DNA of 64,000 bases from Pantoea phytobeneficialis (lineage in GTDB: Bacteria; Pseudomonadota; Gammaproteobacteria; Enterobacterales; Enterobacteriaceae): contig NZ_CP024636.1 in NCBI RefSeq assembly GCF_009728735.1, forward strand, positions 983,749 to 1,047,748, in the 5' to 3' direction. Positions 29,242 to 38,613 of this stretch are shown here, piece after piece. The position numbers and the translations under genes were made by a program. The notes under the pieces were generated by a model. The model worked only from the letters and a program-made list of their open reading frames with translations, made no database searches and was not told the origin of the DNA. Position 1 is the stretch's first letter. Each line of letters starts with the position of its first letter.

Positions 29242-29688
29242 ATGTCGATTTGGGTTGATGCTGATGCCTGCCCCAATGTCATCAAAGAAGTGTTGTACCG
29301 CGCCGCAGAACGCACACAAACCCTGGTGACCTTTGTGGCTAACCAGCCGCTGCGCGTGCCACCTTCACCGTGGCTGAAAACCTTGCAGGTTGCGGCAGGT
29401 TTTGATGTGGCTGATAACGAGATTGTCAAACGCGTTGAGCCGGGTGAGTTGGTGATCACCGGTGATATTCCGCTGGCAGCGGAGGTGCTGGAGAAGGGGG
29501 CGGCGGCGCTGAATCCGCGTGGTGAACGTTATTCGCCGGATACCATTCGTCAGCGCTTAACCATGCGCGACTTTATGGAAACCATGCGCGCCAGCGGGAT
29601 TCAAAGCGGCGGCCCGTCGGCTCTCAGCCCACGCGACCGCCAGCAGTTTGCTAATGAACTGGATAAATGGTTACGTCAACGGCGTTAG
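29242..29688 (+). CDS. yaiI: UPF0178 family protein YaiI
   Basis: 148 residues from the ATG at 29242 (AAGGAT ribosome site). It opens with [20 protein letters not shown], the signature of the family, and includes [21 protein letters not shown]. The fold is a PIN/NYN-like putative nuclease; the biochemical role is not established. Same position as in E. coli, divergent from proC. Its stop overlaps the convergent DUF2076 gene by 4 bases. Confidence 0.93.
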   Translation: MSIWVDADACPNVIKEVLYRAAERTQTLVTFVANQPLRVPPSPWLKTLQVAAGFDVADNEIVKRVEPGELVITGDIPLAAEVLEKGAAALNPRGERYSPDTIRQRLTMRDFMETMRASGIQSGGPSALSPRDRQQFANELDKWLRQRR

Positions 29689-30389
29689 ACAAAGCTGTCG
29701 TCGTCGTTAAAATCGTCACTGCCGCCGAAATCGCTGAAGTCATTGTTGTCGGCGAAGCTGTTATCCCAGCCGCTGGTATTATCGTTCAGGAACGCGTTGT
29801 TGCTGTCGTTGACACCATTAAAGGTATCAAGATTGTCATCAACTTGTGGCAGCGCTGGCTCGTTGATGATGTTCACAATCTCTTCCGGCTGCGAATGATG
29901 GAACAGGCTGGTCAACATATCCGCCATCACCACACCACCGGCCACACCCACTGCGGTCTGCAATGCACCGCCGAGAAAACCGGTGCCACGCGCCGCTGGA
30001 GCACTGGCATACTGCGGCTGCTGATATTGCGGCTGCTGGGGTGGTGCGCTGTTCCACACCGGTTGCTGTTGCTGCGGTTGTGCCGCCGGACGTGAACCGC
30101 CGCCAAACAGGCTGGAGAGGAAACCGCCGCTGCTCTGCTGCGGTGCCTGCTGCTGTTGCTGCGCCTGCGCCAGACGATTCTCCAGCTCACCGATTTGCGC
30201 ATTGAGCTTTTTCATCGCGGCTTCCTGAATCAGGATCGCCTGCGCCATGTAATAAGGTGCACCGGGCTGTGACAGCAAGTGTTGTTTGATTAACTGCTCT
30301 GCGCCCGCATCACGCGGGCCACTTTGACTCTCAGCCTGTTTCAGACGGCTGAACAGGCTTTCAATTAACTGTTGTTCTTCGCTCTGCAT
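29685..30389 (-). CDS. DUF2076 domain protein
   Basis: 234 residues. The N-terminal helical part ([20 protein letters not shown]...) and coiled coil are followed by a Gln/Pro-rich stretch, a short Gly-rich hydrophobic segment ([20 protein letters not shown]) and an acidic Asn/Asp-rich tail ending [10 protein letters not shown]. Typical of DUF2076 proteins, thought to be periplasmic or membrane-tethered ligand-binding proteins of unknown role. GGAGG lies upstream. Not present at this place in E. coli. Confidence 0.82.
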   Translation of the reverse strand: MQSEEQQLIESLFSRLKQAESQSGPRDAGAEQLIKQHLLSQPGAPYYMAQAILIQEAAMKKLNAQIGELENRLAQAQQQQQAPQQSSGGFLSSLFGGGSRPAAQPQQQQPVWNSAPPQQPQYQQPQYASAPAARGTGFLGGALQTAVGVAGGVVMADMLTSLFHHSQPEEIVNIINEPALPQVDDNLDTFNGVNDSNNAFLNDNTSGWDNSFADNNDFSDFGGSDDFNDDDSFV

Positions 30390-30673
30390 GGTAAACCTCC
30401 GTTTGCGAGTTATCCCACTATATGCGGGCGGGATGACAGAAAGTAAATCAACGCGCTGGTAAGCAAATGTTGCCCGAACTTACACTTTTGCGGATGCACA
30501 AAACTCGCATGATTTTTCCTTTATTAATTATATAGATATGAGATTGTATGGGCAAGATACGCGTAAATCGTGCTTCGCCGGTGGCTGATGAAATGAAATC
30601 CAGGTATCATGCGACGCAATATTGACCTGATGACAATGCCCGTGCGGCAAAACACGGCGGAGGATGAGCCAGG

Positions 30674-31198
30674 ATGTCATTACCCATCTATCTGATCGGC
30701 GCACGCGGTTGCGGTAAAACCACCATTGGCCAGGCGCTGTCGCAGGCGCTCGGTTACGCCTTTCGTGATACCGACCATCACCTGCAAATCACCACTCAGC
30801 GTACCGTGGCGGAAATCGTGGCGGCTGAAGGCTGGGATAGCTTTCGCGCGCGCGAAAGCGAGTCGCTTCAGGCGGTCACTGCGCCCGGTACAATCATTGC
30901 CACCGGTGGCGGTATGGTGCTGGCCGAGGTGAATCGTCGCTTTATGCGTGAGCATGGCCAGGTTATCTGGTTGAATGCGCCTTCAACGGTGCTGGCCGAC
31001 CGACTGGTGCGTCAGCCAGAAGCGGCGCAACGCCCGACCTTAACCGGCCGTCCGATTGCCGAAGAGATGGGCGATATCCTGCGTCAGCGTGCGCATCTTT
31101 ACCATCAGGCGGCGCACCATGAGGTGAATGCCATGCAGTCGCCGGATTTGGTGGTGGAAGCGATCCTGCAATCCCTTTCTCTGGCGCGTGCCAGCTAA
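30674..31198 (+). CDS. aroL: Shikimate kinase II AroL
   Basis: 174-residue cytoplasmic kinase that phosphorylates shikimate with ATP. Walker A is [11 protein letters not shown] at residues 8-18, the shikimate site includes FRDTDHH, the lid region is around [15 protein letters not shown], and the Walker-B-like TGGGMVL is present. Length and position before yaiA match E. coli. In E. coli it is under TyrR and TrpR. I could not pick out a convincing TyrR box in the 284-base upstream gap, which otherwise holds no gene and only weak promoter-like AT-rich sequence. Confidence 0.96.
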   Translation: MSLPIYLIGARGCGKTTIGQALSQALGYAFRDTDHHLQITTQRTVAEIVAAEGWDSFRARESESLQAVTAPGTIIATGGGMVLAEVNRRFMREHGQVIWLNAPSTVLADRLVRQPEAAQRPTLTGRPIAEEMGDILRQRAHLYHQAAHHEVNAMQSPDLVVEAILQSLSLARAS

Positions 31199-31214
31199 CG
31201 TCTGCAAATTCCCC

Positions 31215-31271
31215 GTAACGGCGCGTTAAATCGCGCGCTTTTAAACCCCGCGCGATTAATCGCGCCGCTCC
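31215..31271. repeat. Palindromic repeat between aroL and yaiA
   Basis: A diverged long copy: GTAACGGCGCGTTAAATCGC, spacer, then GCGCGATTAATCGCGCCGCT. The repeat interrupts what is a tight gene pair in E. coli. Confidence 0.8.
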
Positions 31272-31363
31272 GTAAATTATCGTGATCCTCATTGTCTATA
31301 CTTAAAAACGGACAGGGGATTACTGCTGTCCGTTTGGATAACTGAGTTACCCAGGAGGGCAAT

Positions 31364-31555
31364 ATGCCATCAAGACCACCTTACCCGCGCCAGGCCCGCA
31401 TCGTCACCGTTGAAAAAGGCACGGCGGGCAATACCGTCACCTGGTACGAATTACGCGCCGATCATCCACGCCCGGACTCGCTAATTAGCGAACATAAAAC
31501 TGAAGCGGAAGCGCAGGATGCCAAAAATCGCTATGAAGATGTGGAAAAAGAGTAA
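31364..31555 (+). CDS. yaiA: Small conserved protein YaiA
   Basis: 63 residues, the same length as E. coli YaiA and clearly homologous: [45 protein letters not shown]. Cytoplasmic, function unknown. CAGGAGG precedes the ATG. It retains its place after aroL, where the TyrR-regulated aroL-yaiA-aroM cluster lies in E. coli. Confidence 0.93.
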   Translation: MPSRPPYPRQARIVTVEKGTAGNTVTWYELRADHPRPDSLISEHKTEAEAQDAKNRYEDVEKE

Positions 31556-31836
31556 TATCGGCTGGCAAGGATGCCAGTAATGACTTGCCGTTATTAACCA
31601 TATTTTTCTCTTCCCGTGAATTCGCTGCAAAGCGGCCAGAAAGTTATCGTCTTTTCTGCGCTTAATTCTCTCTGCCTGATAAAATCACTCAGTTTTTACT
31701 TTATTCCTCATTTTATGCTGCCTTAATTTCCTGCCATTTTTGCTGGTACAAAATTTGCGCTTGACCACAAAAACCTGACGTTTTAATTTCGGGGTATTGA
31801 ATCAGGAACTCAGTTCCAGATAGTGAAACTACTTTT

Positions 31837-32589
31837 ATGACCACACTCGAAAATGCCGCCGCAGTGCTTAAGTTATTCCAGCGCTTTGGCGTGACGCAGG
31901 GGCATCCCGGCCTCACCTTCACCGAGGTGGTTGAGGCATTAGAACTGCCAAAAAGTACCGTTTCCCGTCTACTGGCGACGATGGAAAGTCAGGGGTTACT
32001 GGAACGCGATCCAGACAGCCGCTGCTTCCATATTGGTCGCGTACTGCTGTCGGTTGCGGGGCATTATCTCTCCACACCGTTGGTGGATAGTGCTTCGGGC
32101 GCGATGGCGCGCCTGGCCTCCAGCACCGGATGCATGGGGTATATCTCGGTGTTGGATGGGCACGATATCCTTGTGATGCGTATGTATCACGGACGCCTGT
32201 TTACCCAGTTGATTACCCCTCCGGGCACGCGGATGCCGGCGGCGGGGACGTCCACCGGTCGCGTGTTGCTGGCACAAAGCAGCGATGAAGAAGTTCGGGC
32301 GCGCTTTGCCGACGAGTGGCATGCCGCCTCACTTAACTCTCCGCTGGATGTTGATGCGCTTTGTACCGAGCTGGCCACTATTCGTCGCCAGGGGTGGGCG
32401 CTGGCACGCAATGAAACGTTACCGGGCATCAGTTCGATGGCGGTTGCTGTCACCAATAAACATCGCGGCGAAAGTGTCGCGCTCTGTCTCTCATTTCTTT
32501 CACAGGAAGCAGCCCCGGGTTATCCGGAAGCGCTGCTCAATGAATTACGCGCCACTGCGGCCATCATGGCCGAAAAATATGGTGCCTGA
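31837..32589 (+). CDS. IclR-family transcriptional regulator
   Basis: 250 residues: winged helix-turn-helix at about 1-70 (LTFTEVVEALELPKSTVSRLLATMESQGLLERD) and an IclR effector domain (about 80-245, with GMxxRTGC-like segment around LASSTGCMGYISVLD and GRVLLAQSS). It lies directly upstream of the OPT transporter-DUF1177-aroM genes on the same strand and is the obvious candidate regulator of them. It has no counterpart here in E. coli, where yaiA is followed by aroM. The 281-base gap upstream (31556-31836) is AT-rich, with no gene seen. Confidence 0.9.
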   Translation: MTTLENAAAVLKLFQRFGVTQGHPGLTFTEVVEALELPKSTVSRLLATMESQGLLERDPDSRCFHIGRVLLSVAGHYLSTPLVDSASGAMARLASSTGCMGYISVLDGHDILVMRMYHGRLFTQLITPPGTRMPAAGTSTGRVLLAQSSDEEVRARFADEWHAASLNSPLDVDALCTELATIRRQGWALARNETLPGISSMAVAVTNKHRGESVALCLSFLSQEAAPGYPEALLNELRATAAIMAEKYGA

Positions 32590-32749
32590 TTTTACGGCGT
32601 AATATTTCGCGCCACACCAGGGAAATAACAGGCCTTCGGGCCTGCTTATTTCAACCGTCAGGGAATGATTATTTAACTCAATACCGCCGTCCCGCGTGTC
32701 GGGCGGTGCGTAATCACGTTTTCGCCAGGGTGAATTTACGGGGAATAAC

Positions 32750-34309
32750 ATGCGTCACACCAATCCAATAAAAAGTCTCGGAGTGGGTTTAATGCTGGTA
32801 TTGCTGTCCGTTGCGGGCGCAATTATCGGCGTACAATTAATTACGACCATCGGGGTCACCCCCAATACCTCAATTATCGGCGCGCTCTTTGCCATGCTAC
32901 TGGCGCGTATTCCGTTGAAATGGTATCAAAGCTACCGTTCGGTCGAAGTGCAGAACCTGGCGCAAACGGCCATCTCTTCCGCCACTTTTGGTGCTGCCAA
33001 CAGTTTGCTGATGCCGATTGCTGTGCCCTGGGCGTTGGGTGAACCACAATTGGTGCTGCCGCTGTTTGTCGGCGTCAGCGCGGCGATGCTGCTGGATGCT
33101 TATCTGCTCTATCGCCTGTTTGATACCCGCGTATTCCCGGCCAGCAACGCCTGGCCGCCGGGCGTTGCGGCCGCCGAAGCGATCAAAGCCGGTGACAAAG
33201 GTGGCCGTCAGGCGTGGCTGCTGGTGGTGGGGATTGTCGGCGGGATTGTCGGCTCGATGCTGAAGATCCCGATGTCGGCATTTGGCACCGCGTTTATCGG
33301 CAATATCTGGGCGCTGACGATGCTCGGTGTTGGCTTCCTGTTGCGTGCTTATTCCCAGCCAGTGGCGGGCATTGATATCAACGCGCTGTATATCCCCCAC
33401 GGCGTAATGGTGGGTGCCGGTCTGGTGGCGTTGATTCAGGTGGTGCAGGTGATCCGCAGTGGTCGCAATGAGGCGATCAATGTCAGCCGTAGCGACAGCG
33501 AAGTGAAGCGCTCGCTCGGTTTCGGCACCGTTGGTTACATCGTTATCTCGGCATTACTGGCGCTGGCGGGCGGTTTGTGGAGTCAGATGGGCCTGCCGAT
33601 GCTGGTGTTATTTATCGTCTATGCCGCCTTTGCTGCCTTTGTGCATGAGTTGATTGTCGGTATTGCCGCGATGCACTCCGGCTGGTTCCCGGCGTTTGCT
33701 GTGGCGCTGATTACCTTAATCCTGGGTATTTTACTCGGCTTCCCGCCGTTGGCGCTGTGTCTGCTGTGTGGCTTTACCGCCGCTACCGGCCCGGCGTTTG
33801 CGGATATGGGCTACGACCTGAAAGCCGGTTTTATCCTGCGTGGTAACGGCGCGGATGTGCAGCAGGAGCTATGGGGGCGTCGCATCCAGCTGATTGCCGC
33901 GATGATCGCTTTTGTGATCGCCATTCCGGTGGTGTGGTACGCCCATAACCTGTTCTTCGCAGAGAACCTGCTGCCGCCAGTGGCGCGCGTATATGCCAAA
34001 ACCATTCAGGCCGGTGCAGAACCGGGTATCGCAGGCAGCCTGCTGATGTGGGCCATTCCTGGTGCGATCATTCAGTTGATTGGTGGACCGAAGCGTCAGC
34101 TTGGCGTTCTGCTGGCGACCGGCTTGCTGATTAACAACGCGGCTGCCGGATGGGCGGTGCTGGTAGGGATTGCGCTACGCGTTCTGATCCTGCGCGTCTG
34201 GGGCGAGCGTGGCCGGTCACCGATGGAGGTGATGGCGGCAGGTTTTATCGCCGGAGATGCGCTCTACAGTTTCTTCCATTCACTTTTTGCCAGTAGCAGT
34301 AAGAAATAA
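32750..34309 (+). CDS. OPT/YSL-family oligopeptide transporter-like protein
   Basis: 519 residues with about fourteen membrane segments. It shows the OPT-family layout of repeated glycine-rich hydrophobic helices and the motif NAWPPGVAAAEAIKAGDKGG, resembling the NPG/KxxG region of OPT proteins, plus LYIPHGVMVGAGLV. OPT proteins are proton-coupled importers of peptides or metal chelates. 160 bases separate it from the IclR gene; the start has a GGGGAATAAC leader. It is followed after 14 bases by the DUF1177 gene and then, 2 bases later, by aroM, so these three form one operon. Confidence 0.82.
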   Translation: MRHTNPIKSLGVGLMLVLLSVAGAIIGVQLITTIGVTPNTSIIGALFAMLLARIPLKWYQSYRSVEVQNLAQTAISSATFGAANSLLMPIAVPWALGEPQLVLPLFVGVSAAMLLDAYLLYRLFDTRVFPASNAWPPGVAAAEAIKAGDKGGRQAWLLVVGIVGGIVGSMLKIPMSAFGTAFIGNIWALTMLGVGFLLRAYSQPVAGIDINALYIPHGVMVGAGLVALIQVVQVIRSGRNEAINVSRSDSEVKRSLGFGTVGYIVISALLALAGGLWSQMGLPMLVLFIVYAAFAAFVHELIVGIAAMHSGWFPAFAVALITLILGILLGFPPLALCLLCGFTAATGPAFADMGYDLKAGFILRGNGADVQQELWGRRIQLIAAMIAFVIAIPVVWYAHNLFFAENLLPPVARVYAKTIQAGAEPGIAGSLLMWAIPGAIIQLIGGPKRQLGVLLATGLLINNAAAGWAVLVGIALRVLILRVWGERGRSPMEVMAAGFIAGDALYSFFHSLFASSSKK

Positions 34310-34323
34310 TCAGGGAATCCAAC

Positions 34324-35256
34324 ATGAGTTTACAGCAGACACTGCAAGTCTTTGAGTTACTCGATAGCGCTTTCGTCGATGGTCAGCAGGTGGTTGATTT
34401 GTTCGCCGCCTATCCGGGCGTCAGCGCCAGCACCAAACGCGTCAGCGGCCCGAAAGGACGTACCGACTTTGTGCGCATCGATATTCCGGGGGCACAGGGT
34501 AAAAGCAAGGGCGGCAGCGCCCCAACGCTCGGCATCATTGGCCGTCTGGGCGGTATCGGTGCGCGCCCGACGCGCATCGGCATGGTGTCGGACGCCGACG
34601 GTGCTGTGGCAGCGGTCAGCAGCGCGCTGAAGCTGGCGCAGATGCAGACCAAAGGCGATGTGTTGGCCGGGGATGTGATCATCACCACCCATATCTGCCC
34701 GGATGCGCCGACCCGTCCACATGAGCCGGTGGATTTTATGGATTCACCGATCGACGATGTCACCATGAACGATAACGAAGTGGTGGCGGGTGTGGATGCC
34801 ATCCTCTCCATCGATACCACCAAAGGCAACCGTATCCTCAATTACAAAGGTTATGCGCTGTCGCCGACGGTGAAAGAGGGTTACATCCTGCGCGTGTCGG
34901 AAGATCTGTTGCGTATTATGGAGATGACCAGCGGTCGCCCGGCGGTAACTTTCCCGATTACCACCCAGGACATCACGCCGTACGGTAACGGGGTTTATCA
35001 CCTCAACAGTATCCTGCAACCTTCAACCGCGACCGATGTGCCGGTGGTGGGTGTGGCAATTTGCGCGGAATCGGTGGTGCCAGGTTGTGGAACCGGAGCC
35101 AGCCACGAAGTGGACATCGCCAGCACGGTGAAGTTTGCCGTGGAAGTGGCGAAAGAGTTTGGCCGCGAAACCTGCCAGTTCTATGACGCGCAGGAGTACG
35201 CACTGCTGCTATCTTTGTATGGTAGCCTCAGCCATCTGCGTTCCCGGAAATCATAA
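34324..35256 (+). CDS. DUF1177 family protein
   Basis: 310 residues, cytoplasmic. Features: a Gly-rich LGIIGRLGGIGARPTRIGMVSDADGA, GDVIITTHICPDAPTRPHEP (possible metal or phosphate ligands), FMDSPIDD and VAICAESVVPGCGTGASHEV. The family has no assigned activity that I know. The conserved His, Asp and Cys residues and a fold-like pattern suggest an enzyme acting on the imported compound, but that is inference. GGGAATCC precedes its ATG. It sits between the OPT gene and aroM. Confidence 0.8.
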   Translation: MSLQQTLQVFELLDSAFVDGQQVVDLFAAYPGVSASTKRVSGPKGRTDFVRIDIPGAQGKSKGGSAPTLGIIGRLGGIGARPTRIGMVSDADGAVAAVSSALKLAQMQTKGDVLAGDVIITTHICPDAPTRPHEPVDFMDSPIDDVTMNDNEVVAGVDAILSIDTTKGNRILNYKGYALSPTVKEGYILRVSEDLLRIMEMTSGRPAVTFPITTQDITPYGNGVYHLNSILQPSTATDVPVVGVAICAESVVPGCGTGASHEVDIASTVKFAVEVAKEFGRETCQFYDAQEYALLLSLYGSLSHLRSRKS

Positions 35257-35258
35257 GT

Positions 35259-35936
35259 ATGAAAACATCCCTGATTACCCTGACCATCGGTCAGTCTCCG
35301 CGCAGCGACATTCTGCCGCTGTTGCAGGCCCATCTGCCAGTAGAGCAGGTGGAGCACGCCGGTTTGCTTGACGGCCTCACCCTTGCGGAAGTGGAGCAGC
35401 ACTATACGCCAGTTGCCGGTGAGAAAGTGCTGGTGTCGCGTATGCTGGATGGGCAGCAGGTGCGTCTGTCGGCGCATCAGGTTGAGCAGGGATTGCAGCA
35501 GAAGATCTATGCACTCGAGGATCAGGGTTACAACACGATCCTGCTGCTGTGCACTGGCGAATTTGGCTCGCTGAAAACCCATAAAGCGTTGCTGCTGGAG
35601 CCGGATCGTATTATCCCGCCGTTGGTCGGCGCGATTGTGCATGGGCACAAAGTCGGGATTGTGGTGCCGGTTGAGGAGCAGATCGCGGAACAGGCCAATA
35701 AGTGGCGCAATCTGGGTACGCCGCCGTGTTTTGCGGTAGCCAGCCCCTATCTGGCGCAACAGGCGGATCTGGTGGAGGCGGGGCTGTCGCTTCAGGAGCA
35801 GGGGGCTGATGTGGTGGTGCTCGATTGCATCGGTTATCACCAGAAGCATCGTGATTTTCTGCAAAAGATGTTGGGCATTCCGGTGCTGTTGTCCAACGTG
35901 CTGGTTGCCAAGCTGGCTGCGGAATTGATCGTTTAA
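35259..35936 (+). CDS. aroM: AroM family protein
   Basis: 225 residues, exactly the length of E. coli AroM, and alignable throughout: SLITLTIGQSPRSDILPLL, YNTILLLCTGEFGSL, LEPDRIIPPLVGAIV, VGIVVPVEEQ, ADVVVLDCIGYHQKHRDFLQ, PVLLSNVLVAKLAAELIV. The two cysteines (near residues 95 and 187) lie where Asp/Glu racemase-superfamily enzymes carry their catalytic pair. It starts 2 bases after the DUF1177 stop. E. coli AroM is named only for position next to aroL. Here it is the third gene of a transporter operon, which points away from aromatic synthesis. A terminator follows. Confidence 0.88.
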   Translation: MKTSLITLTIGQSPRSDILPLLQAHLPVEQVEHAGLLDGLTLAEVEQHYTPVAGEKVLVSRMLDGQQVRLSAHQVEQGLQQKIYALEDQGYNTILLLCTGEFGSLKTHKALLLEPDRIIPPLVGAIVHGHKVGIVVPVEEQIAEQANKWRNLGTPPCFAVASPYLAQQADLVEAGLSLQEQGADVVVLDCIGYHQKHRDFLQKMLGIPVLLSNVLVAKLAAELIV

Positions 35937-35942
35937 TGCATG

Positions 35943-35967
35943 GGGATCACAAGTTGTGATCCCTTTT
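35943..35967 (+). terminator. Terminator of the OPT-DUF1177-aroM operon
   Basis: GGGATCAC-AAGTT-GTGATCCC followed by TTTT, just after the aroM stop. Confidence 0.8.
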
Positions 35968-36040
35968 GTCATTTCGCGTGACAGATCAGCGAGTTCCCTT
36001 GTAATCTGCCTGTTATCTTAATGTGCTGTGAGGAAGTGAT

Positions 36041-36325
36041 ATGCTCAACGTGAGTGAGTATTTTGACGGAAAAGTGAAGTCCATTGGTTTCGATAGCGTC
36101 ACCATTGGTCGCGCAAGCGTGGGCGTAATGGCGGAAGGCGAATACACCTTCGGCACTGGCCAGCCGGAAGAGATGACTGTGGTCAGCGGCGCGCTGAAAG
36201 TGCTGCTGCCGGGTGAAAGCGAGTGGAAGTGGTATGAAGCAGGCAGCGTGTTCAACGTGCCGGGCCACAGCGAATTCCATTTGCAGGTGGCTGAGCCAAC
36301 GTCTTATCTGTGCCGCTATCTGTAA
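36041..36325 (+). CDS. ppnP: Pyrimidine/purine nucleoside phosphorylase PpnP (YaiE)
   Basis: 94 residues, a single small cupin domain. PpnP phosphorolyses several nucleosides to base plus ribose-1-phosphate. It matches E. coli Yai[69 protein letters not shown] precedes the ATG. Position after aroM is as in E. coli. A strong terminator follows. Confidence 0.95.
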   Translation: MLNVSEYFDGKVKSIGFDSVTIGRASVGVMAEGEYTFGTGQPEEMTVVSGALKVLLPGESEWKWYEAGSVFNVPGHSEFHLQVAEPTSYLCRYL

Positions 36326-36619
36326 GTATCCTATCCAGGCCGCAGCGTTTCGCTGCGGCCTTTTTTATTATCGGTAGCACAGGGATGGTGCTAACACCGT
36401 TAAATCGAAAATTCAGAAAATATTTTATCTGTATTTAAAACGGTTATTTGTTTTATTTTTCTTCATTCCTTTCAAGAAATTAAAAATGTTCTTAGTTACT
36501 TGGTGTTGTAATAATGCCATGAAAAATATAGCTTTTTCTTTATTGGCAAGGTTGCGATCGACGGTCATGTAGATTAAAAAGTATATTCACATCGCATGAT
36601 GTATTTATCTGGAGGCTGT
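36326..36619. other. AT-rich intergenic stretch before the orphan gene
   Basis: After the ppnP terminator (36338-36366) the sequence is strikingly AT-rich, with many A/T runs, and contains no ORF I would support. It probably holds the promoter of the 36620 gene and is the kind of DNA silenced by H-NS. Confidence 0.6.
36338..36366 (+). terminator. Terminator of ppnP
   Basis: GGCCGCAGCG-TTT-CGCTGCGGCC followed by TTTTTT. Confidence 0.95.
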
Positions 36620-37468
36620 ATGTCTTTTGCTAATGTCTATCGATTGCCGCCCGGGATAACCCGGCACTTATTTAATCCTGTTACAGCACGAGCAACCACG
36701 GAAATAAAGAAAGCGGTTAAGTTTATTGGTCATAACTGTGCCTGCCTGTCTACCAATCAATGCAAAAAGCACAGCGTGAACGAGGGGCTGAAAGAGTTAC
36801 AACCGACCAATAAACACTGGTTTATGAAGGATTCCCCTATGCTTCCGCGGCTGGTTGGCGTGCCGGGATCAGTGAAGTTAACCGGTAATGCGGTAACACC
36901 TTTCAGTGCAGGAACATTGAAGAATGAAAAAGAATCTGGCAAGGAGAAACTCAGCCTGAATAACTTGTGGGCCTGTTATCCCGAAAAAACAACACCATGC
37001 CCGGTGGAGTTGAAAAATAAGCCCGGTGCTACGTTGTCTGAGTCCGAACAGGCGGATTCCGGGGTTGAAAGTCTCTCGGAGTCGGAATCGCCGGATAACG
37101 TTTTTATTACTAACTGGGATAATCTTGGTAAGGAGAGTTTTTCGGTACAAAAAAATCCGGAGCAGACCAATAATTTACCGGAAGAAAGTGAACCGGGCGA
37201 GTATAACCCATTCCGTATTATCGTTGCGGAAAATGCCGGAAAGTTCTCGAATAAAAGGGCGTGGCAATTTAGTGAGAAGTTTGAGAATTATCATCCGCAG
37301 TTCAAAACGATAAAAGAAGAACCGTCTTCTCAGACACCTGTTGAAGAAACCGTTATCCGGCATGAGAAGGTGTTGGTCGTCGGCGAAAAATTAAAAATGA
37401 AGAATGTGCAGAATGTCTTTGCAATAAAAAGAGATGATCTATATCAGGAGGAAACGACACGACTTTAA
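36620..37468 (+). CDS. Orphan hypothetical protein, possibly horizontally acquired
   Basis: 282 residues from the ATG at 36620, which has a GGAGG ribosome site; an ATG at 36596 lacks one. No signal peptide or membrane span. The N-terminal third is basic with a small Cys cluster (NCACLSTNQCKKH). The middle is low-complexity, rich in Ser, Glu, Asn and Pro (SGVESLSESESPDN). The C-terminus is charged and Lys/Glu-rich. Base composition and codon use are visibly more AT-rich than neighbours. I recognise no family. It occupies the ppnP-rdgC slot where E. coli K-12 carries the remnant ykiA. A secreted effector or a phage-derived orphan are possibilities without direct support. Confidence 0.7.
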   Translation: MSFANVYRLPPGITRHLFNPVTARATTEIKKAVKFIGHNCACLSTNQCKKHSVNEGLKELQPTNKHWFMKDSPMLPRLVGVPGSVKLTGNAVTPFSAGTLKNEKESGKEKLSLNNLWACYPEKTTPCPVELKNKPGATLSESEQADSGVESLSESESPDNVFITNWDNLGKESFSVQKNPEQTNNLPEESEPGEYNPFRIIVAENAGKFSNKRAWQFSEKFENYHPQFKTIKEEPSSQTPVEETVIRHEKVLVVGEKLKMKNVQNVFAIKRDDLYQEETTRL

Positions 37469-37491
37469 ATCTCATCTCTAATGCACATTCT

Positions 37492-37564
37492 GTAGCGGCG
37501 CGATTTATCGCGCGCCATTGACGTTAATGTTGCGAACAACAAGCGCGATAAATCGCGCCGCTAC
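37492..37564. repeat. Long form of the palindromic repeat
   Basis: Left arm GTAGCGGCGCGATTTATCGC and right arm GCGCGATAAATCGCGCCGCT enclose a spacer of about 30 bases. It lies between the convergent orphan gene and rdgC, 7 bases from the rdgC stop. Confidence 0.92.
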
Positions 37565-37571
37565 GAATAAG

Positions 37572-38483
37572 TTAGCGCTGCGCTTCTCCGCCCAGAGCTT
37601 CCACCAGATTACTGATCAATGCCGCCAGTTCACTGGTCATCAGAATGAAATCAGCATCGAAACGCTGAGCAAAATCATCACGATCGATATCGTCATTTTG
37701 CTCACGCAGGGTATCGCTGAATTTCAGGCGTTTCACTGACGCATCATCAGCGATAACAAACTGAATCCGCTCCTGCCAGTCGAGCGCCAGTTTGGTGACC
37801 ACTTTACCGGCTTCGATATGGGTAGCGATTTCGTCCGACACCAGATCCTGCTTTTTACAGCGAATCACGCCGCCTTCTTCCAGCAGTGCTTTTAGCTCGG
37901 CTTCATCCATCAGCGCGAAACCAGCAGGCAGCTCGCCTGAACGCACCCACTCGGTCAGGGTCAGTTCAATCGGGCTTTCCAGGGTTAATGGCACCACCGG
38001 AAGCGAACCGAGGCTTTTGCGCAGCAGTGCCAGGGTATCTTCGGCTTTTTTTGCGCTGGCGCAGTCAACGATAATCAGATTGTTGACGGTGTCGATCCAC
38101 ATAAAGGTCTGGCTGAAACGGCTAAAGGCGCGTGGCAGCAAGCTGTGGAGCACTTCATCTTTCAACGAATCCTTTTCGGTCTTCTTCAGCTTGCGACTTT
38201 GTTCCGCTTCCAGCTTGTCGATTTTGGCTTCCAGCGCCTGCTTTACCACCGGCGAAGGCAGAATTTTTTGCTCGGTACGGGCACAGATCACAATCTGACC
38301 ATTAACTACGTGCGTCAGCGCCTCGCTACGGTTACCCATAGGGGAAACCCAACCGGTTTTTGCCATATCCTGGCTACCGCAGGGTGAGAAGGTGAAGGCA
38401 TCGAGCTGTTTTTCCAAATCGTCTGCGGACAGCGGAATGTCACGATTCAGACGATAAACCATCATATTTTTAAACCACAACAT
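37572..38483 (-). CDS. rdgC: Recombination-associated protein RdgC
   Basis: 303 residues, the usual length. RdgC forms a DNA-encircling ring dimer that inhibits RecA-promoted strand exchange. Start [19 protein letters not shown], followed by the conserved [19 protein letters not shown] and central helices, is diagnostic. Position divergent from mak is as in E. coli. Confidence 0.96.
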   Translation of the reverse strand: MLWFKNMMVYRLNRDIPLSADDLEKQLDAFTFSPCGSQDMAKTGWVSPMGNRSEALTHVVNGQIVICARTEQKILPSPVVKQALEAKIDKLEAEQSRKLKKTEKDSLKDEVLHSLLPRAFSRFSQTFMWIDTVNNLIIVDCASAKKAEDTLALLRKSLGSLPVVPLTLESPIELTLTEWVRSGELPAGFALMDEAELKALLEEGGVIRCKKQDLVSDEIATHIEAGKVVTKLALDWQERIQFVIADDASVKRLKFSDTLREQNDDIDRDDFAQRFDADFILMTSELAALISNLVEALGGEAQR

Positions 38484-38613
38484 CGGGATTCCTTACCGGG
38501 GGAAATCTATCAGTCAGCGCGCATCATAGCGAAACATCGGCTGGGTTTCATTGCCTTTACCGCAACGGCTCTCTACTGTGTCTCTCAACCTAACGAATAA
38601 TGAGGAATAAAAC

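Noticed and set aside
35181..35972. 263-codon minus-strand frame opposite aroM
   Set aside because: AroM on the sense strand aligns end to end with a known family; the shadow has no start context.
36380..36619. Possible HrpL promoter before the orphan gene
   Set aside because: I searched by eye for GGAACC-N15/16-CCAC and did not find it.
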